DNA of 36,306 nt from Candidatus Poseidoniia archaeon (GTDB lineage Archaea; Thermoplasmatota; Poseidoniia; MGIII; CG-Epi1), in assembly GCA_029936395.1 (NCBI GenBank), contig JAPYSW010000005.1:8944-45249 (forward strand), written 5' to 3'. Positions within the stretch are counted from its first letter, which is position 1, and the number at the start of each line of letters is the position of its first letter. The translations under genes were made by a program, and so were the position numbers. This document shows, in pieces, positions 17,262 through 26,078 of this stretch. A model generated the notes under the pieces. That model saw only the letters and a list, made by a program, of their open reading frames with translations. It ran no database searches and was not told where the DNA came from.

Positions 17262-17990
17262 TTAATTTGAAAGCCACTTTCGTGCAGTGTTATATGATTC
17301 TAAATCCCCAATATCATACCAAACACCTCGAAAAGAAACCGATTTTACATCTGCCTTTTGAATATGCCAAGCTAAAAAATTACCAAGAGCATCTCGATCT
17401 CCCCCAGAATTAATATAATCTAAAAAATTAATAATTCCCTTCTCGGACAATAACCAATAAGCTGTTGCAGCTAAAGTTGACTTCGGTTTACTTGGTTTTT
17501 CATGGAAATCAGTAATACTTTCGCTGTTTGTTTCTGCAATCCCATAAAGCCTCGCCAATTCAAGATCTTCAACATCATATAATCCAATAACGTCTTTCTT
17601 AGTTTCCTGATATCTTCTAACCATTTGATTTAAATCAAAATTAGAAAGATTATCGCCGCCTGCAATGAAAACTGGACCTTTGATTGAATATTCAGAAAAA
17701 AGCAAATTTAAGGCACCGAGGGCACCTAACTTTTCTTCTTCATTATTACTTGATTCCACAAATAATTCAAGATTTAATGGACCCACATAATTCTTTATAT
17801 AATTCTCAAAATTAGTTGCAAAAAAACTATTGACAGATACAATTACTCTTTCAGGATTTATTCTTTCTAAAGATTTGAGAACGTGTGTAAGCATTGGCTT
17901 GCCTGCTACATCTAATAATTGTTTAGGAGTGTTCTTAGTAAGAGGCCACATCCTTTTGGCAAATCCACCTGCCAATACTATTGAATCCAT
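17262..17990 (-). CDS. Sugar-1-phosphate nucleotidyltransferase
   Basis: Joins a sugar-1-phosphate to a nucleoside triphosphate to make an activated sugar for glycan synthesis. The N-terminus has the NTP-transferase signature LAGGFAKRMWPLTKNTPKQLL (residues 6-26), then GKPMLTHVL, a metal-binding Asp in FIAGGDNLSNFD, ITDFHEKP, and a C-terminal GVWYDIGDLESYNTARKW typical of RmlA and mannose-1-phosphate guanylyltransferase relatives. At 242 aa it is a single catalytic domain without the left-handed beta-helix acyltransferase tail. The sugar and nucleotide cannot be read from sequence. It overlaps the upstream coiled-coil gene by one base (TAATG) and precedes the archaeosortase fusion by 38 bases, suggesting a role in surface glycans or glycolipids. 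Confidence 0.88.
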   Translation of the reverse strand: MDSIVLAGGFAKRMWPLTKNTPKQLLDVAGKPMLTHVLKSLERINPERVIVSVNSFFATNFENYIKNYVGPLNLELFVESSNNEEEKLGALGALNLLFSEYSIKGPVFIAGGDNLSNFDLNQMVRRYQETKKDVIGLYDVEDLELARLYGIAETNSESITDFHEKPSKPKSTLAATAYWLLSEKGIINFLDYINSGGDRDALGNFLAWHIQKADVKSVSFRGVWYDIGDLESYNTARKWLSN

Positions 17991-18880
17991 TAAAGTGTGA
18001 TTTTGCCACCAGACAATAATTGTTGAAGTGCATCATCTGCAACATTATCTAATTTCTTTGGATCATATAATTCTTTCTTTATATTTTGACGATGATCCTT
18101 AACAACTTTCCAACGGGCTTGTCGTTCATCACTTTCACTTTTACGATGTGTACGTAATGTTTCAAGCATTTCCATAGCTTTAGCATGTTGATTATCTGCT
18201 TTCTTTCGACAGTCTACAAATTCTTTATGCTTTTTATCAGATTCAGTCGAAAGATGAGAAGCTTCCTTCATTAATACAGTAACTTTCTTATAAATTTTCT
18301 TATTCTGTCTAGCCATGTTTACGACAGACTTGTGCTCTTCATCAGCTCTAGAAAATTCTGAATCTATAGTTGTATCTAGCTCAGATACCTCTGCATTAAT
18401 ATGTTCTTGAGTGGATAATACTACTTCTTGATCACCTAAACTTCTTCTCAAAATAGCTAACTTATCCATTACTTCTCTTTCTTTGGAAATAGGCATCTCC
18501 GTAGTTTCTCTTCGCTTTTCTAAGTTAAGAATTTCAGAATGTAAAGCTTGAACTGTATCTTTTAGTGATTTTCCACCTCTTTTATCTTTCCTTTTTTGTT
18601 GCTTAAGTTCAATTAGTTGCTTAGCCTTTTCTTGAGCACTATTGCGTAAATTCTGATGCTTTACCTTAATAGTAGTATTTGCTTTCATCTCATCACGATG
18701 GGCCATAATTTCTTCCATGACCTTATTACGTTGATCATGCAACGAATTTCTTTCGTCTCTTAATGCTCGAGCTTCTTCATTGAGAGTATTTCGCTTACCT
18801 ACGCAATTTTGGAAACGTTCTTCAGCTAACTTAGTTTCCGATTTTGGCTTTCCCTGAGTTCTAGATTTTTTTTGAGCCAT
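17990..18880 (-). CDS. COG1340-like coiled-coil protein
   Basis: 296 aa, almost entirely charged coiled coil, with no membrane segment or signal peptide. Stretches such as EEARALRDERNSLHDQRNKV and a basic QQKRKDKRGGKSLKD hinge in the middle match the archaeal COG1340 family (MJ1322-like), whose function is unknown. The C-terminus ends in a short globular-looking stretch (DPKKLDNVADDALQQLLSGG). It heads a leftward cluster: its TAA overlaps the ATG of the nucleotidyltransferase by one base, so the two are translationally coupled, with ArtA-PssD and PssA further on. It could be a cytoskeletal or scaffolding component of envelope synthesis, but this rests only on neighbours. Confidence 0.8.
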   Translation of the reverse strand: MAQKKSRTQGKPKSETKLAEERFQNCVGKRNTLNEEARALRDERNSLHDQRNKVMEEIMAHRDEMKANTTIKVKHQNLRNSAQEKAKQLIELKQQKRKDKRGGKSLKDTVQALHSEILNLEKRRETTEMPISKEREVMDKLAILRRSLGDQEVVLSTQEHINAEVSELDTTIDSEFSRADEEHKSVVNMARQNKKIYKKVTVLMKEASHLSTESDKKHKEFVDCRKKADNQHAKAMEMLETLRTHRKSESDERQARWKVVKDHRQNIKKELYDPKKLDNVADDALQQLLSGGKITL

Positions 18881-18960
18881 CCTTAATTTATTATTGTATG
18901 TTTCTCATACCTCGGGATAATGTCAATTTTAAGGTTCGGATATAAAGTTGACTATTGAAG

Positions 18961-19923
18961 CTAATAAGCAAATGGATTTAATATAGAATATATAGATTTA
19001 TCAACAGGACCTACTTCAAGTTGCATTGGCTCTTCGGTAAATGACTCTACTACTTCCATATATCTAGCTGCAGCTTCGACTCTGAGCTTATCTGTTAATT
19101 TAGGTGGTTTTCCATCTCCAGTAAATCCTCTTTCGACTAACCAAGTTCTTACATATTCCTTATCTAATTTTCGTGGTTCTTCACCTTTTTCAAACCGCTT
19201 TTCGTAATCATCAGCCATCCAATAACGGCTTGAATCTGGAGTGTTTACTTCATCCATTAACATTATTTTCCCTTTAGAAATACCAAATTCATATTTAGTA
19301 TCAACAAAAATTAAGCCTTTATCAGCAGCTCTAGAAACTCCTCTTTCATATAATCGCATTGAAATTCTAGATAATTCTTTGAATAAAGCAGGATCAATTA
19401 CTCCTCTTTTATACAACTCAGAAGGTGTTACTGATTCATCATGTTCACCTTGAACTGCTTTAGTTGATGGAGTTATGATTGGTTCAGGTAATTTTTCATT
19501 CTTTCGCATCCCATTTGGTAACTCATTACCACAAAAATTACGATCGCCTTTCTCATAGGCTGTCCAAGCTGACGTTGATGTGACGCCTGTAATATATCCT
19601 CTAACAACCATTTCCACTTGTATCGGATCACATCTTCTAACGGTCCATACATTTGGATGGGGGCGTCTCATTACATGATTAGCAACAATATCAGCCGTTT
19701 CTCCAAACCACCAATCGGCTAATTCGACCAGTGCCTGTCCTTTGAAAGGAACTGTTCCTAGAACTCTGTCAAATGCTGATATTCTATCAGTAGTTACCAT
19801 TGTTATGGTATCTTCATTAACGTAATTGTCCCTAACTTTCCCTCTATAAAGTTCACCTTGGTCATCAAAATCGGTCCCTTCTAATGTATATTTCAATTGC
19901 TGTTTTAACAAGTCGCGGTCCAT
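18961..19923 (-). CDS. purC: Phosphoribosylaminoimidazole-succinocarboxamide synthase (SAICAR synthetase)
   Basis: Joins aspartate to CAIR with ATP to make SAICAR in purine synthesis. It belongs to the longer class of about 300 aa: LYRGKVRDNYV, MVTTDRISAFDRVLG, NVWTVRRCDPIQVEMVVRGYI, STSAWTAY, ITPSTKAVQGEHDESV, LIFVDTKYEFGI, MLMDEVNTPDSSRYW and SYDER-equivalent DDYEKRFEKG. I start it at the ATG at 19923 (MDRDLLKQQL, 320 aa). The frame continues to 19968, but the extra 15 residues (MGVVILVPCAISPLY) are untypical and would use up the divergent promoter region. purS and purL lie 1.2 kb away on the other strand. Confidence 0.95.
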   Translation of the reverse strand: MDRDLLKQQLKYTLEGTDFDDQGELYRGKVRDNYVNEDTITMVTTDRISAFDRVLGTVPFKGQALVELADWWFGETADIVANHVMRRPHPNVWTVRRCDPIQVEMVVRGYITGVTSTSAWTAYEKGDRNFCGNELPNGMRKNEKLPEPIITPSTKAVQGEHDESVTPSELYKRGVIDPALFKELSRISMRLYERGVSRAADKGLIFVDTKYEFGISKGKIMLMDEVNTPDSSRYWMADDYEKRFEKGEEPRKLDKEYVRTWLVERGFTGDGKPPKLTDKLRVEAAARYMEVVESFTEEPMQLEVGPVDKSIYSILNPFAY

Positions 19924-19950
19924 GTATAATGGGCTTATTGCGCAAGGGAC

Positions 19951-19958
19951 TAAAATAA
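19951..19958. promoter_or_regulatory. Shared TATA-like element between purC and the CDP-alcohol transferase gene
   Basis: TAAAATAA (TTATTTTA on the other strand) lies 25-32 bases before the rightward ATG at 19983 and 28-35 bases before the leftward purC ATG at 19923. It is the only AT-rich box at promoter distance in the 59-base divergent gap, so it may direct both genes. Confidence 0.4.
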
Positions 19959-19982
19959 CCACTCCCATGCCATATTAGCTAT

Positions 19983-20606
19983 ATGCTTAGTAAAACATTA
20001 AAAAATATTGCCGAACGTCTTTTAAAACCAATAGCAGTAGTTATAGGAAAAATGGGAATTAAACCAAACCATATTACTGTTATGGGACTTCTCCTAACTT
20101 TTTGGGCCTCATGGTTTATTTATAACAAAGATATCTATTTTGCTTTTCTTATTGGACTTCTTGCTTCTCTATTTGATGGAGCTGATGGGTTAGTTGCTAG
20201 AGCTACTGGAACTTCTTCAAAAAAAGGTGGATATCTTGATGCTGTTCTTGACAGATATGCCGATTGCCTCGCTTTTGGGGCACTGATATTAGGTGGATGG
20301 ATGAAACCAATAAATGGAATTGATTTTATCTCAGGTGAAATGTGGGCAATAGCTGCTTTGATTGGAGCTTTTCAAACCTCTTATGCGCGTGCTGCTGCAG
20401 AAAGATTAGGCATTTCACAAGAAGGAATTGGAATTATTGAAAGGCCTGAAAGATTATTTATTTTTGGAATAGGACTTTTAATTGGAGAACTAATGAATGA
20501 CGTCGAAATAATTATTACATTTGTTGTTGCATTCTTAGCCATATTGGGTAATCTAACTGTGATTCAAAGAATGGCACATTTTTGGAGAGAAGCTAAGGAT
20601 GAATAA
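19983..20606 (+). CDS. CDP-alcohol phosphatidyltransferase, probably archaetidylinositol-phosphate synthase
   Basis: 207-aa membrane enzyme that couples a CDP-activated archaeal lipid to a polar alcohol phosphate. The motif is complete: Asp65-x2-Asp68-Gly69-x2-Ala72-Arg73 and Gly82-x3-Asp86-x3-Asp90 (DGADGLVARATG, GGYLDAVLDRYAD). The N-terminus MLSKTLKNIAERLLKPIA and GIKPNHITVMGLLL, plus DAVLDRYADCLAFGALILGGW, resemble archaeal archaetidylinositol-phosphate synthases more than PssA or PgsA. About five or six helices follow. It overlaps the next gene, a PgpA-type phosphatase, by eight bases; a phosphatase is what a lipid-phosphate synthase needs to finish its product. The alcohol (inositol phosphate or glycerol phosphate) is inferred. 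Confidence 0.82.
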   Translation: MLSKTLKNIAERLLKPIAVVIGKMGIKPNHITVMGLLLTFWASWFIYNKDIYFAFLIGLLASLFDGADGLVARATGTSSKKGGYLDAVLDRYADCLAFGALILGGWMKPINGIDFISGEMWAIAALIGAFQTSYARAAAERLGISQEGIGIIERPERLFIFGIGLLIGELMNDVEIIITFVVAFLAILGNLTVIQRMAHFWREAKDE

Positions 20607-21087
20607 ATCGAAAGATTGGATCAATGAAAGTATTGTTTCATTCTTCTTTTTAGGAAGATCGCCAGTTGCTCCTGGGACTTTTGGAACTTTGGGATCGCTC
20701 ACATTAGCATATTTAATTGTTCAAAATATAGAACATTACGTAGGGCTGCTCTTAATTTGTATGAGTTTAATTATGTATTATGTTGGATTACAAGTTGCTC
20801 CATGGTGTGAAGAAAAATATGGAAAAGATCCGGGTATTTATGTACTTGATGAAGTTATTGGTTATTTAATTCCAATAAGCTTTCTAATAATTCTCAATAA
20901 TGAAATTACACAACAAATCTGGATTTTATCATTCATTGCCTTTAGAGTATTTGATGTTTTGAAAATATGGCCTGCAAAAGATTTAGAAAAAATTGAAGGC
21001 GGCCATGGGATTCTGCTAGATGACGTCGCCGCTGGATTTCAAACTTTAATTATAATTTTACTATGTTTGCAATTCAATTTCATTTAA
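20599..21087 (+). CDS. pgpA: PgpA-type lipid phosphatase
   Basis: 162-aa membrane protein of the phosphatidylglycerophosphatase A family. Signatures are FFLGRSPVAPGTFGTLGSL near residue 18, YVLDEVIGYLIP and FRVFDVLKIWPAKDLEKIEGGHGILLDDVAAG, which hold the acidic metal-binding residues. Four hydrophobic helices are visible. It would remove the phosphate from archaetidylglycerol phosphate or archaetidylinositol phosphate, the likely product of the gene it overlaps by eight bases. The family is firm; the natural substrate is inferred from the neighbour. Confidence 0.9.
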   Translation: MNKSKDWINESIVSFFFLGRSPVAPGTFGTLGSLTLAYLIVQNIEHYVGLLLICMSLIMYYVGLQVAPWCEEKYGKDPGIYVLDEVIGYLIPISFLIILNNEITQQIWILSFIAFRVFDVLKIWPAKDLEKIEGGHGILLDDVAAGFQTLIIILLCLQFNFI

Positions 21088-21141
21088 AATAAACTGCCGT
21101 TTAATTTTTATCCCGCTCTCAAACTGTTAGTTTAGAGTTTT

Positions 21142-21387
21142 ATGGTTACAGAAATAGAAATAAGAGTTGGTCTAAAAATGGGAATGGCAGATCCTGAAGG
21201 TGCTAATGTACAAAAAGCACTAAACCTTTTAGGGTTTGATAGTATAAATGGAGTCGAATCTGCAAAGTGTTATCGTATTATTATTGACAAAGAAGAAAAG
21301 GCTGCACTTGAATTGGCTGAAAAGATGTGCCGGCAATTATTAGCAAATCCAGTAGTTCATAATTATACAATATCGGTGGCTGATTAA
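21142..21387 (+). CDS. purS: Phosphoribosylformylglycinamidine synthase, PurS subunit
   Basis: 81-aa small subunit that bridges PurL and PurQ in FGAM synthase. Family features: TEIEIRVGLKMGMADPEGAN at the start, ALNLLGFDSINGVESAKCYRI in the middle and LAEKMCRQLLANPVVHNYTI at the end. Its TAA overlaps the purL ATG by one base (TAATG), so the subunits are made together. A TTTTTATCCC box at 21106-21115, like the one before the transporter gene at 23712, is the candidate promoter. The glutaminase purQ is not in this window. Confidence 0.94.
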   Translation: MVTEIEIRVGLKMGMADPEGANVQKALNLLGFDSINGVESAKCYRIIIDKEEKAALELAEKMCRQLLANPVVHNYTISVAD

Positions 21388-23678
21388 TGCTTGAACTGGT
21401 ACCCAAAACAAATAATGTATTTTACGTTAATTTAGATAGTGACTTAAGGGAAGTTGTAGATAAGTTAGGACTTGGTCTTTTACCGGATGAAATCTTAAAA
21501 GTAAAAGAATTTTTCCAAAAACAAGGAAGAAAACCAACCGATGTTGAACTTCAAGCTATTGACCAAGCTTGGTCTGAGCATTGTTGTTATAAATCTTCAA
21601 AACCTGTTTTAGAAGAAACGATTTTTGGATTAGAAACAACTAAAAAAGTAATTGCTAGGGAAGATGCCGGCATCATGGAATTTGACGATGAACATTACTA
21701 TGCTGTGGGACTTGAATCGCATAACCATCCTTCTGCATTAGACCCCTATGGAGGGGCTGCAACAGGCATAGGCGGAATCTTACGCGATGTTGTATGTATG
21801 GGTGCACAACCCATAGCTTTAGTTGACACTTTGTTTTTTGGAGATTTGGATACGCCTCAGGAAACTTTAGCAGACGGTGTAAAACATCCTAGGTATTTGA
21901 TGGGAGGTGTAGTTGCAGGAATACGTGATTACGGCAATAGAGTTGGAGTACCTACTGTGGCCGGCCAAGTATCATTCCACCCAAAATATACAGGCAATCC
22001 TCTGGTAAATGTAGGATGTATTGGATTAGTTCGTAAAGATTTAATGATACATAGTAAAGCCGGAGGTGTTGGAGACATCTATATTCTGGCAGGTGGAAGA
22101 ACTGGTCGTGATGGAATTCATGGCGTAACATTTGCATCTAGAGATTTAGATGCCGGATCTGGAGAGGATCTTGGAGCTGTTCAACTAGGTGATCCGATAA
22201 CTAAGGAACCGCTAATGCATTTATGTTTAGAATTAAATGAAATGAAGCTTTTGACAGGCATGAAAGATTTGGGAGGAGGGGGGCTTTCTTGTGTTGTAGG
22301 GGAATTAGCCCTGGATGCTGGATTTGGAGCTAGAGTTGATCTTGAAAAAGTTCTATTGAAAGTAGACAATATGCCGCCTTGGGAAATTTGGGTATCTGAA
22401 TCTCAAGAAAGGATGATGTTTACTGTCGAACCTGAAAATGTAGCGAAGGTACTAACAATATGTAAAGCATGGGATGTTGAAGCTGTAACCATTGGAGAAG
22501 TAATATTAGAAAAAACTAATATTGTACATTACAATGGTGTTGAAATTTTAAATCTGGATTTAGATTTTACAACTGGAGGGCCCGTCTACAAGAGACCGTA
22601 TAATCTACCAGAATATGAAACTGATAAAAGAAAAATACAGCCTGAATATCCTACTAATTTTAATGATGCTATCAATGAATTAATTGGAAAGCCCGAAGTT
22701 GCTTCAAAAGACTGGGTAATTCGGCAATATGATCACGAAGTACGTGGAAAGACGGTACTAAAACCAATTCAAGGACCGATTGGAAAGGATGTACCTGGCG
22801 ACTCTTCTGTGCTTAAACCAGTTGATAATTCTTGGAAAGGACTCGCCTTGACTTCGGATGTTAATCCATACTTAATGGAAGCAAATCCATACCACGGAAC
22901 TATGAGTGCTGTAGAAGAAGTGTGTAGGAATTTAGCGTCAGTCGGGGCCAGAATAGATTCTATAGCTGATTGTTTATGTTTTGGAAATCCGCGCAAACCA
23001 GACATTATGGGTCAATTCAGAGCCAGTTGTGAAGCTTTGAAAGATGCAGCTATTGCTGTTGATGTCCCATACGTTTCAGGCAATGTAAGTTTATACAATG
23101 AAACTATAGAAGGTGCAATTCCCCCAACGCCTGTTTTAATGGGTATTGGATTAGTAAAAGATATCAGAAAATGTACTACAAGTGACATGAAAAAAGAAGG
23201 AAGCATATGGCTTGTAGGTGAAACTAAAGAAGAGATGGGTGCAAGCTTGTATTATCGGAATTTAGAACTTGAAAGTGCAAATGTACCTACAACAAATTTT
23301 GAAAAATTTATGCCTCGAATGGAGCAATTAATTCAAGCCATTGAGAATGATGAGGTTGTTGCATGCCATGATATTTCAACTGGTGGATTAGCTATTTCTG
23401 TAATTGAAATGTGTATGAGTGGAATAGGTGCGAATATTGAGCTCACGAGTGAGTTAAGGGCCGATATTGAATTATTTAGTGAATCGAACGGCCGATGGGT
23501 TGTTCAGATTGCTCCAGGTTGTGAAGAAAAATTTGCTAATCGTTTTGATTTTGCAACGCAAATTGGAAATGTCAGTGATAACATTACATTTACGAAAAAC
23601 GATGAAATCCTTTCTAAACTAGATATCGATAAAACCAGAAAAACTTGGACTGAACCTATATGGAATCGATTGGCGTAA
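21387..23678 (+). CDS. purL: Phosphoribosylformylglycinamidine synthase, PurL subunit
   Basis: 763-aa ATP-dependent synthetase subunit converting FGAR to FGAM in purine synthesis, of the small, multi-subunit type. Motifs in order: [19 protein letters not shown] with the conserved His (about residue 63), [37 protein letters not shown]-type nucleotide site in the N-terminal half (key motif SHNHPSA), the GGGGLS loop in [18 protein letters not shown], and the second-half equivalents [13 protein letters not shown] and [13 protein letters not shown]. The ammonia would come from a PurQ subunit encoded elsewhere. It is co-transcribed with purS. Confidence 0.96.
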   Translation: [763 protein letters not shown]

Positions 23679-23680
23679 CC

Positions 23681-23689
23681 TTTTATCCC
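23681..23689 (+). promoter_or_regulatory. TATA box for the ArsB/NhaD transporter gene
   Basis: TTTTATCCC is centred about 27 bases before the ATG at 23712, the ideal place for a leaderless start. It sits directly after the purL stop. The same TTTTATCCC string occurs before purS (21107-21115), suggesting a shared promoter style. Confidence 0.5.
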
Positions 23690-23711
23690 ACTTCTAAGAT
23701 GAAATAATAAG

Positions 23712-25109
23712 ATGTCCATTGAAGCAATACTAATTCTGCTAATTTTCATAATTGCCTTTGCCTTAATTTTAGGAGAAATTGTTGACAGAGTTTTAGCAGC
23801 ATGGGGAGGTGCAGTAGGCATGCTTCTAGTTGGAACCTATTACCAGGCTCTTACTTGGTGTACCGGAGGAGGACACGGTGACGGTTGTGAAAACAACCTT
23901 TTCGAAGCAATTGATTTCAATGTAATTGGCCTATTATTAGGGATGATGATTTTTGCCGGAATGCTAGAAATTAGTGGATTTTTTGAATTTATAGCAATCA
24001 AAGCTACAAAATTATCTAAAGGAGATCCATGGCTTTTAGTTGTTTATCTAGGTACATTTACTACAATTATTTCAGTTTTTATTGATAATGTAACTGCATT
24101 AATTCTAATTGCTCCAGTTACTTTGAAAATATGCTCGAAAATAGAGATTAGTCCAATACCACCTCTAATTGCTCTCGCTATATTCTCTAATACTGGAGGT
24201 GTTGCCACTTTAGTTGGAGATCCTCCTAATGTTCTAATTGCATCTTACACTAGTGAACGAGGTTTAGGATTTAGTTTTATTAGTTTTATCGAACATCTTA
24301 CTCCTTTAGCAATTATTGCATGGGGTGCAACTCTAGGATACATGAGATACCACTATACTGAGTGGAGAGAAAAAACACCAAAAAATGTAGAAGAAATAAT
24401 GGCAGAAGATGAGTGGGCTGCTGTAAGTAATGATATTTTAATGTATAGAACCTTAGGCGCCTTGGCTGTAACTGTTATCATGTTTGCTGCAGTTGAAATT
24501 ATACACTTAAATTTAGAAATTTCAGCAGTATCTTTGGGTGGCGCTGGTATTGCAATGTCCATCAGTATGATTGGCGTTACTGAAGATAAACGTCTTGATA
24601 TTCATGAAGTAATACATAAAGTCGAATGGGCTGCGCTCCTATTCTTTGCCGGACTCTTTGTTATGGTAGGAGGTCTAGAAGCAATGGGCCATCTAGAATC
24701 AGTGGCTAACTGGATTTTCAATAATTTTGGCCCTGGAGGAAGTATATCACAAGATGAAGTTGTATTGGTAATTGTTCTTATCTGGGTTTCGGCTATTTCA
24801 TCTGCTATTGTGGACAATATACCATTTTGCGCAGCTATGCTACCAGTAATCAATCAATTGGGAGAACTTAGTGAAGAAGTTAATGTCATTCCTCTCTATT
24901 GGGCTTTAGCTATTGGTTGTGGATTTGGTGGAAATGCAACACCAATCGGCTCCAGTGCTAATGTCATGACAATTTCGATTAGCGAAAGAGGCGGACATAA
25001 GATTTCAACTAAAGAATGGTTGAGTGTAGGAGTTCCAGTAATGCTCATCACGTGTACTATTGCATCAATCATAGTGGCTATATTCTACGGACATTTTGAA
25101 ACTGCTTAG
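23712..25109 (+). CDS. ArsB/NhaD-family ion transporter
   Basis: 465-aa integral membrane protein with about eleven helices, of the ion-transporter superfamily that includes ArsB, NhaD and the eukaryotic P protein. Two inverted halves carry equivalent motifs: SVFIDNVTALILIAPVTLK with NTGGVATLVGDPPNVLIASY in the first, and SAIVDNIPFCAAMLPVI with GNATPIGSSANVMTI in the second. A non-conserved cytoplasmic loop lies near residues 215-240. It probably exchanges Na+ for H+ or exports an anion; marine life would suit a sodium antiporter, but specificity cannot be read here. Its own TATA box precedes the ATG. The 3' end overlaps the convergent rhomboid gene by four bases. Confidence 0.88.
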   Translation: MSIEAILILLIFIIAFALILGEIVDRVLAAWGGAVGMLLVGTYYQALTWCTGGGHGDGCENNLFEAIDFNVIGLLLGMMIFAGMLEISGFFEFIAIKATKLSKGDPWLLVVYLGTFTTIISVFIDNVTALILIAPVTLKICSKIEISPIPPLIALAIFSNTGGVATLVGDPPNVLIASYTSERGLGFSFISFIEHLTPLAIIAWGATLGYMRYHYTEWREKTPKNVEEIMAEDEWAAVSNDILMYRTLGALAVTVIMFAAVEIIHLNLEISAVSLGGAGIAMSISMIGVTEDKRLDIHEVIHKVEWAALLFFAGLFVMVGGLEAMGHLESVANWIFNNFGPGGSISQDEVVLVIVLIWVSAISSAIVDNIPFCAAMLPVINQLGELSEEVNVIPLYWALAIGCGFGGNATPIGSSANVMTISISERGGHKISTKEWLSVGVPVMLITCTIASIIVAIFYGHFETA

Positions 25110-26023
25110 TTCAAATAATTAGTACCACATTCCGAACATACACCCTTTGGAGTAATTGGTGTTTTACAATCTGGACACACTTGCGCTTCCCAAAATGTTT
25201 CGATCCAAGCATCTAATAACTCAGGCTCATCGGCAGTTTGCATCATCTCTAATTCATAATATCCTTTTTTTGTGATACTTGAAACTTTACGGAATTTATC
25301 AATATCTAAATTTAACTTAATTTCAACCGAAGTATCTTTAGATGAATAATACGGAGCTACAAAGACCCCGATAACAAATGAAGCCATGTGTGTCGTATGT
25401 CCAATGCCATCTTCAGTTCCCATTCCAACATAAAAAGTTTCCATGGCCACAAAAACTAATGTTGCAAGAAATACTGGCACTCTATGCATAAAAATAGGAC
25501 CTAGAAGCATCGGAATCTCATCTCTAGGGTAGAGTAAGGCAAAACCACCCATGATGCCGAAAACAGCCCCTGAGGCACCTATATTGATGGTTTCCAAGCC
25601 ACTTTGATTCAAAACTGAAATCCAACCAGTAATTAATGAACCAAGAATGCCACTTACTACATATATTCTTAAAAAAGAACGTGAACCGATACGATCTTCG
25701 AAAGGAACTCCCAATAAAATCAGGATAAGCATATTCAATAGCAAATGCATTGGACCTGCATGCATAAACATTGCACTCACTAATGTAAGTAATTCTATGC
25801 TCGGTGATTCTAAGTAAGCAGACTTGAACCCTAAACTAACAAAAGCATCTACAGCTATACTTGGTTTTAATAACAAAAGAATCCACCATGTGGCAAAAAT
25901 ACCAAAGTTGATGAAGACTAATGATTGTGAAACCATGAACTGATTGCGTTTGCAATAGTAGGACACTCCAATCCCGACTAAGACTAGAATCAGAATCCCC
26001 CAATAAGAAATTGGTTCTGACAT
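25106..26023 (-). CDS. Rhomboid intramembrane protease with C-terminal zinc ribbon
   Basis: 305-aa membrane protein. The rhomboid core spans roughly residues 70-230: HAGPMHLLLNMLIL (His88, His93 and Asn97 of the HxxxxHxxxN pattern), catalytic Ser151 in GASGAVFG, and catalytic His212 in HTTHMASFVIG. It cleaves transmembrane segments of substrate proteins. One or two extra helices lie before the core. The last 23 residues form a CPDC...CSEC zinc ribbon (Cys283, 286, 296, 299), which would sit on the cytosolic side and could bind a partner or regulate substrate entry. It overlaps the convergent transporter gene by four bases. Confidence 0.9.
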   Translation of the reverse strand: MSEPISYWGILILVLVGIGVSYYCKRNQFMVSQSLVFINFGIFATWWILLLLKPSIAVDAFVSLGFKSAYLESPSIELLTLVSAMFMHAGPMHLLLNMLILILLGVPFEDRIGSRSFLRIYVVSGILGSLITGWISVLNQSGLETINIGASGAVFGIMGGFALLYPRDEIPMLLGPIFMHRVPVFLATLVFVAMETFYVGMGTEDGIGHTTHMASFVIGVFVAPYYSSKDTSVEIKLNLDIDKFRKVSSITKKGYYELEMMQTADEPELLDAWIETFWEAQVCPDCKTPITPKGVCSECGTNYLN

Positions 26024-26078
26024 ATTACCTAGCTAATCCCTTATCGAATTAAAGCTGACGCTAATACTTTCCGTGATC

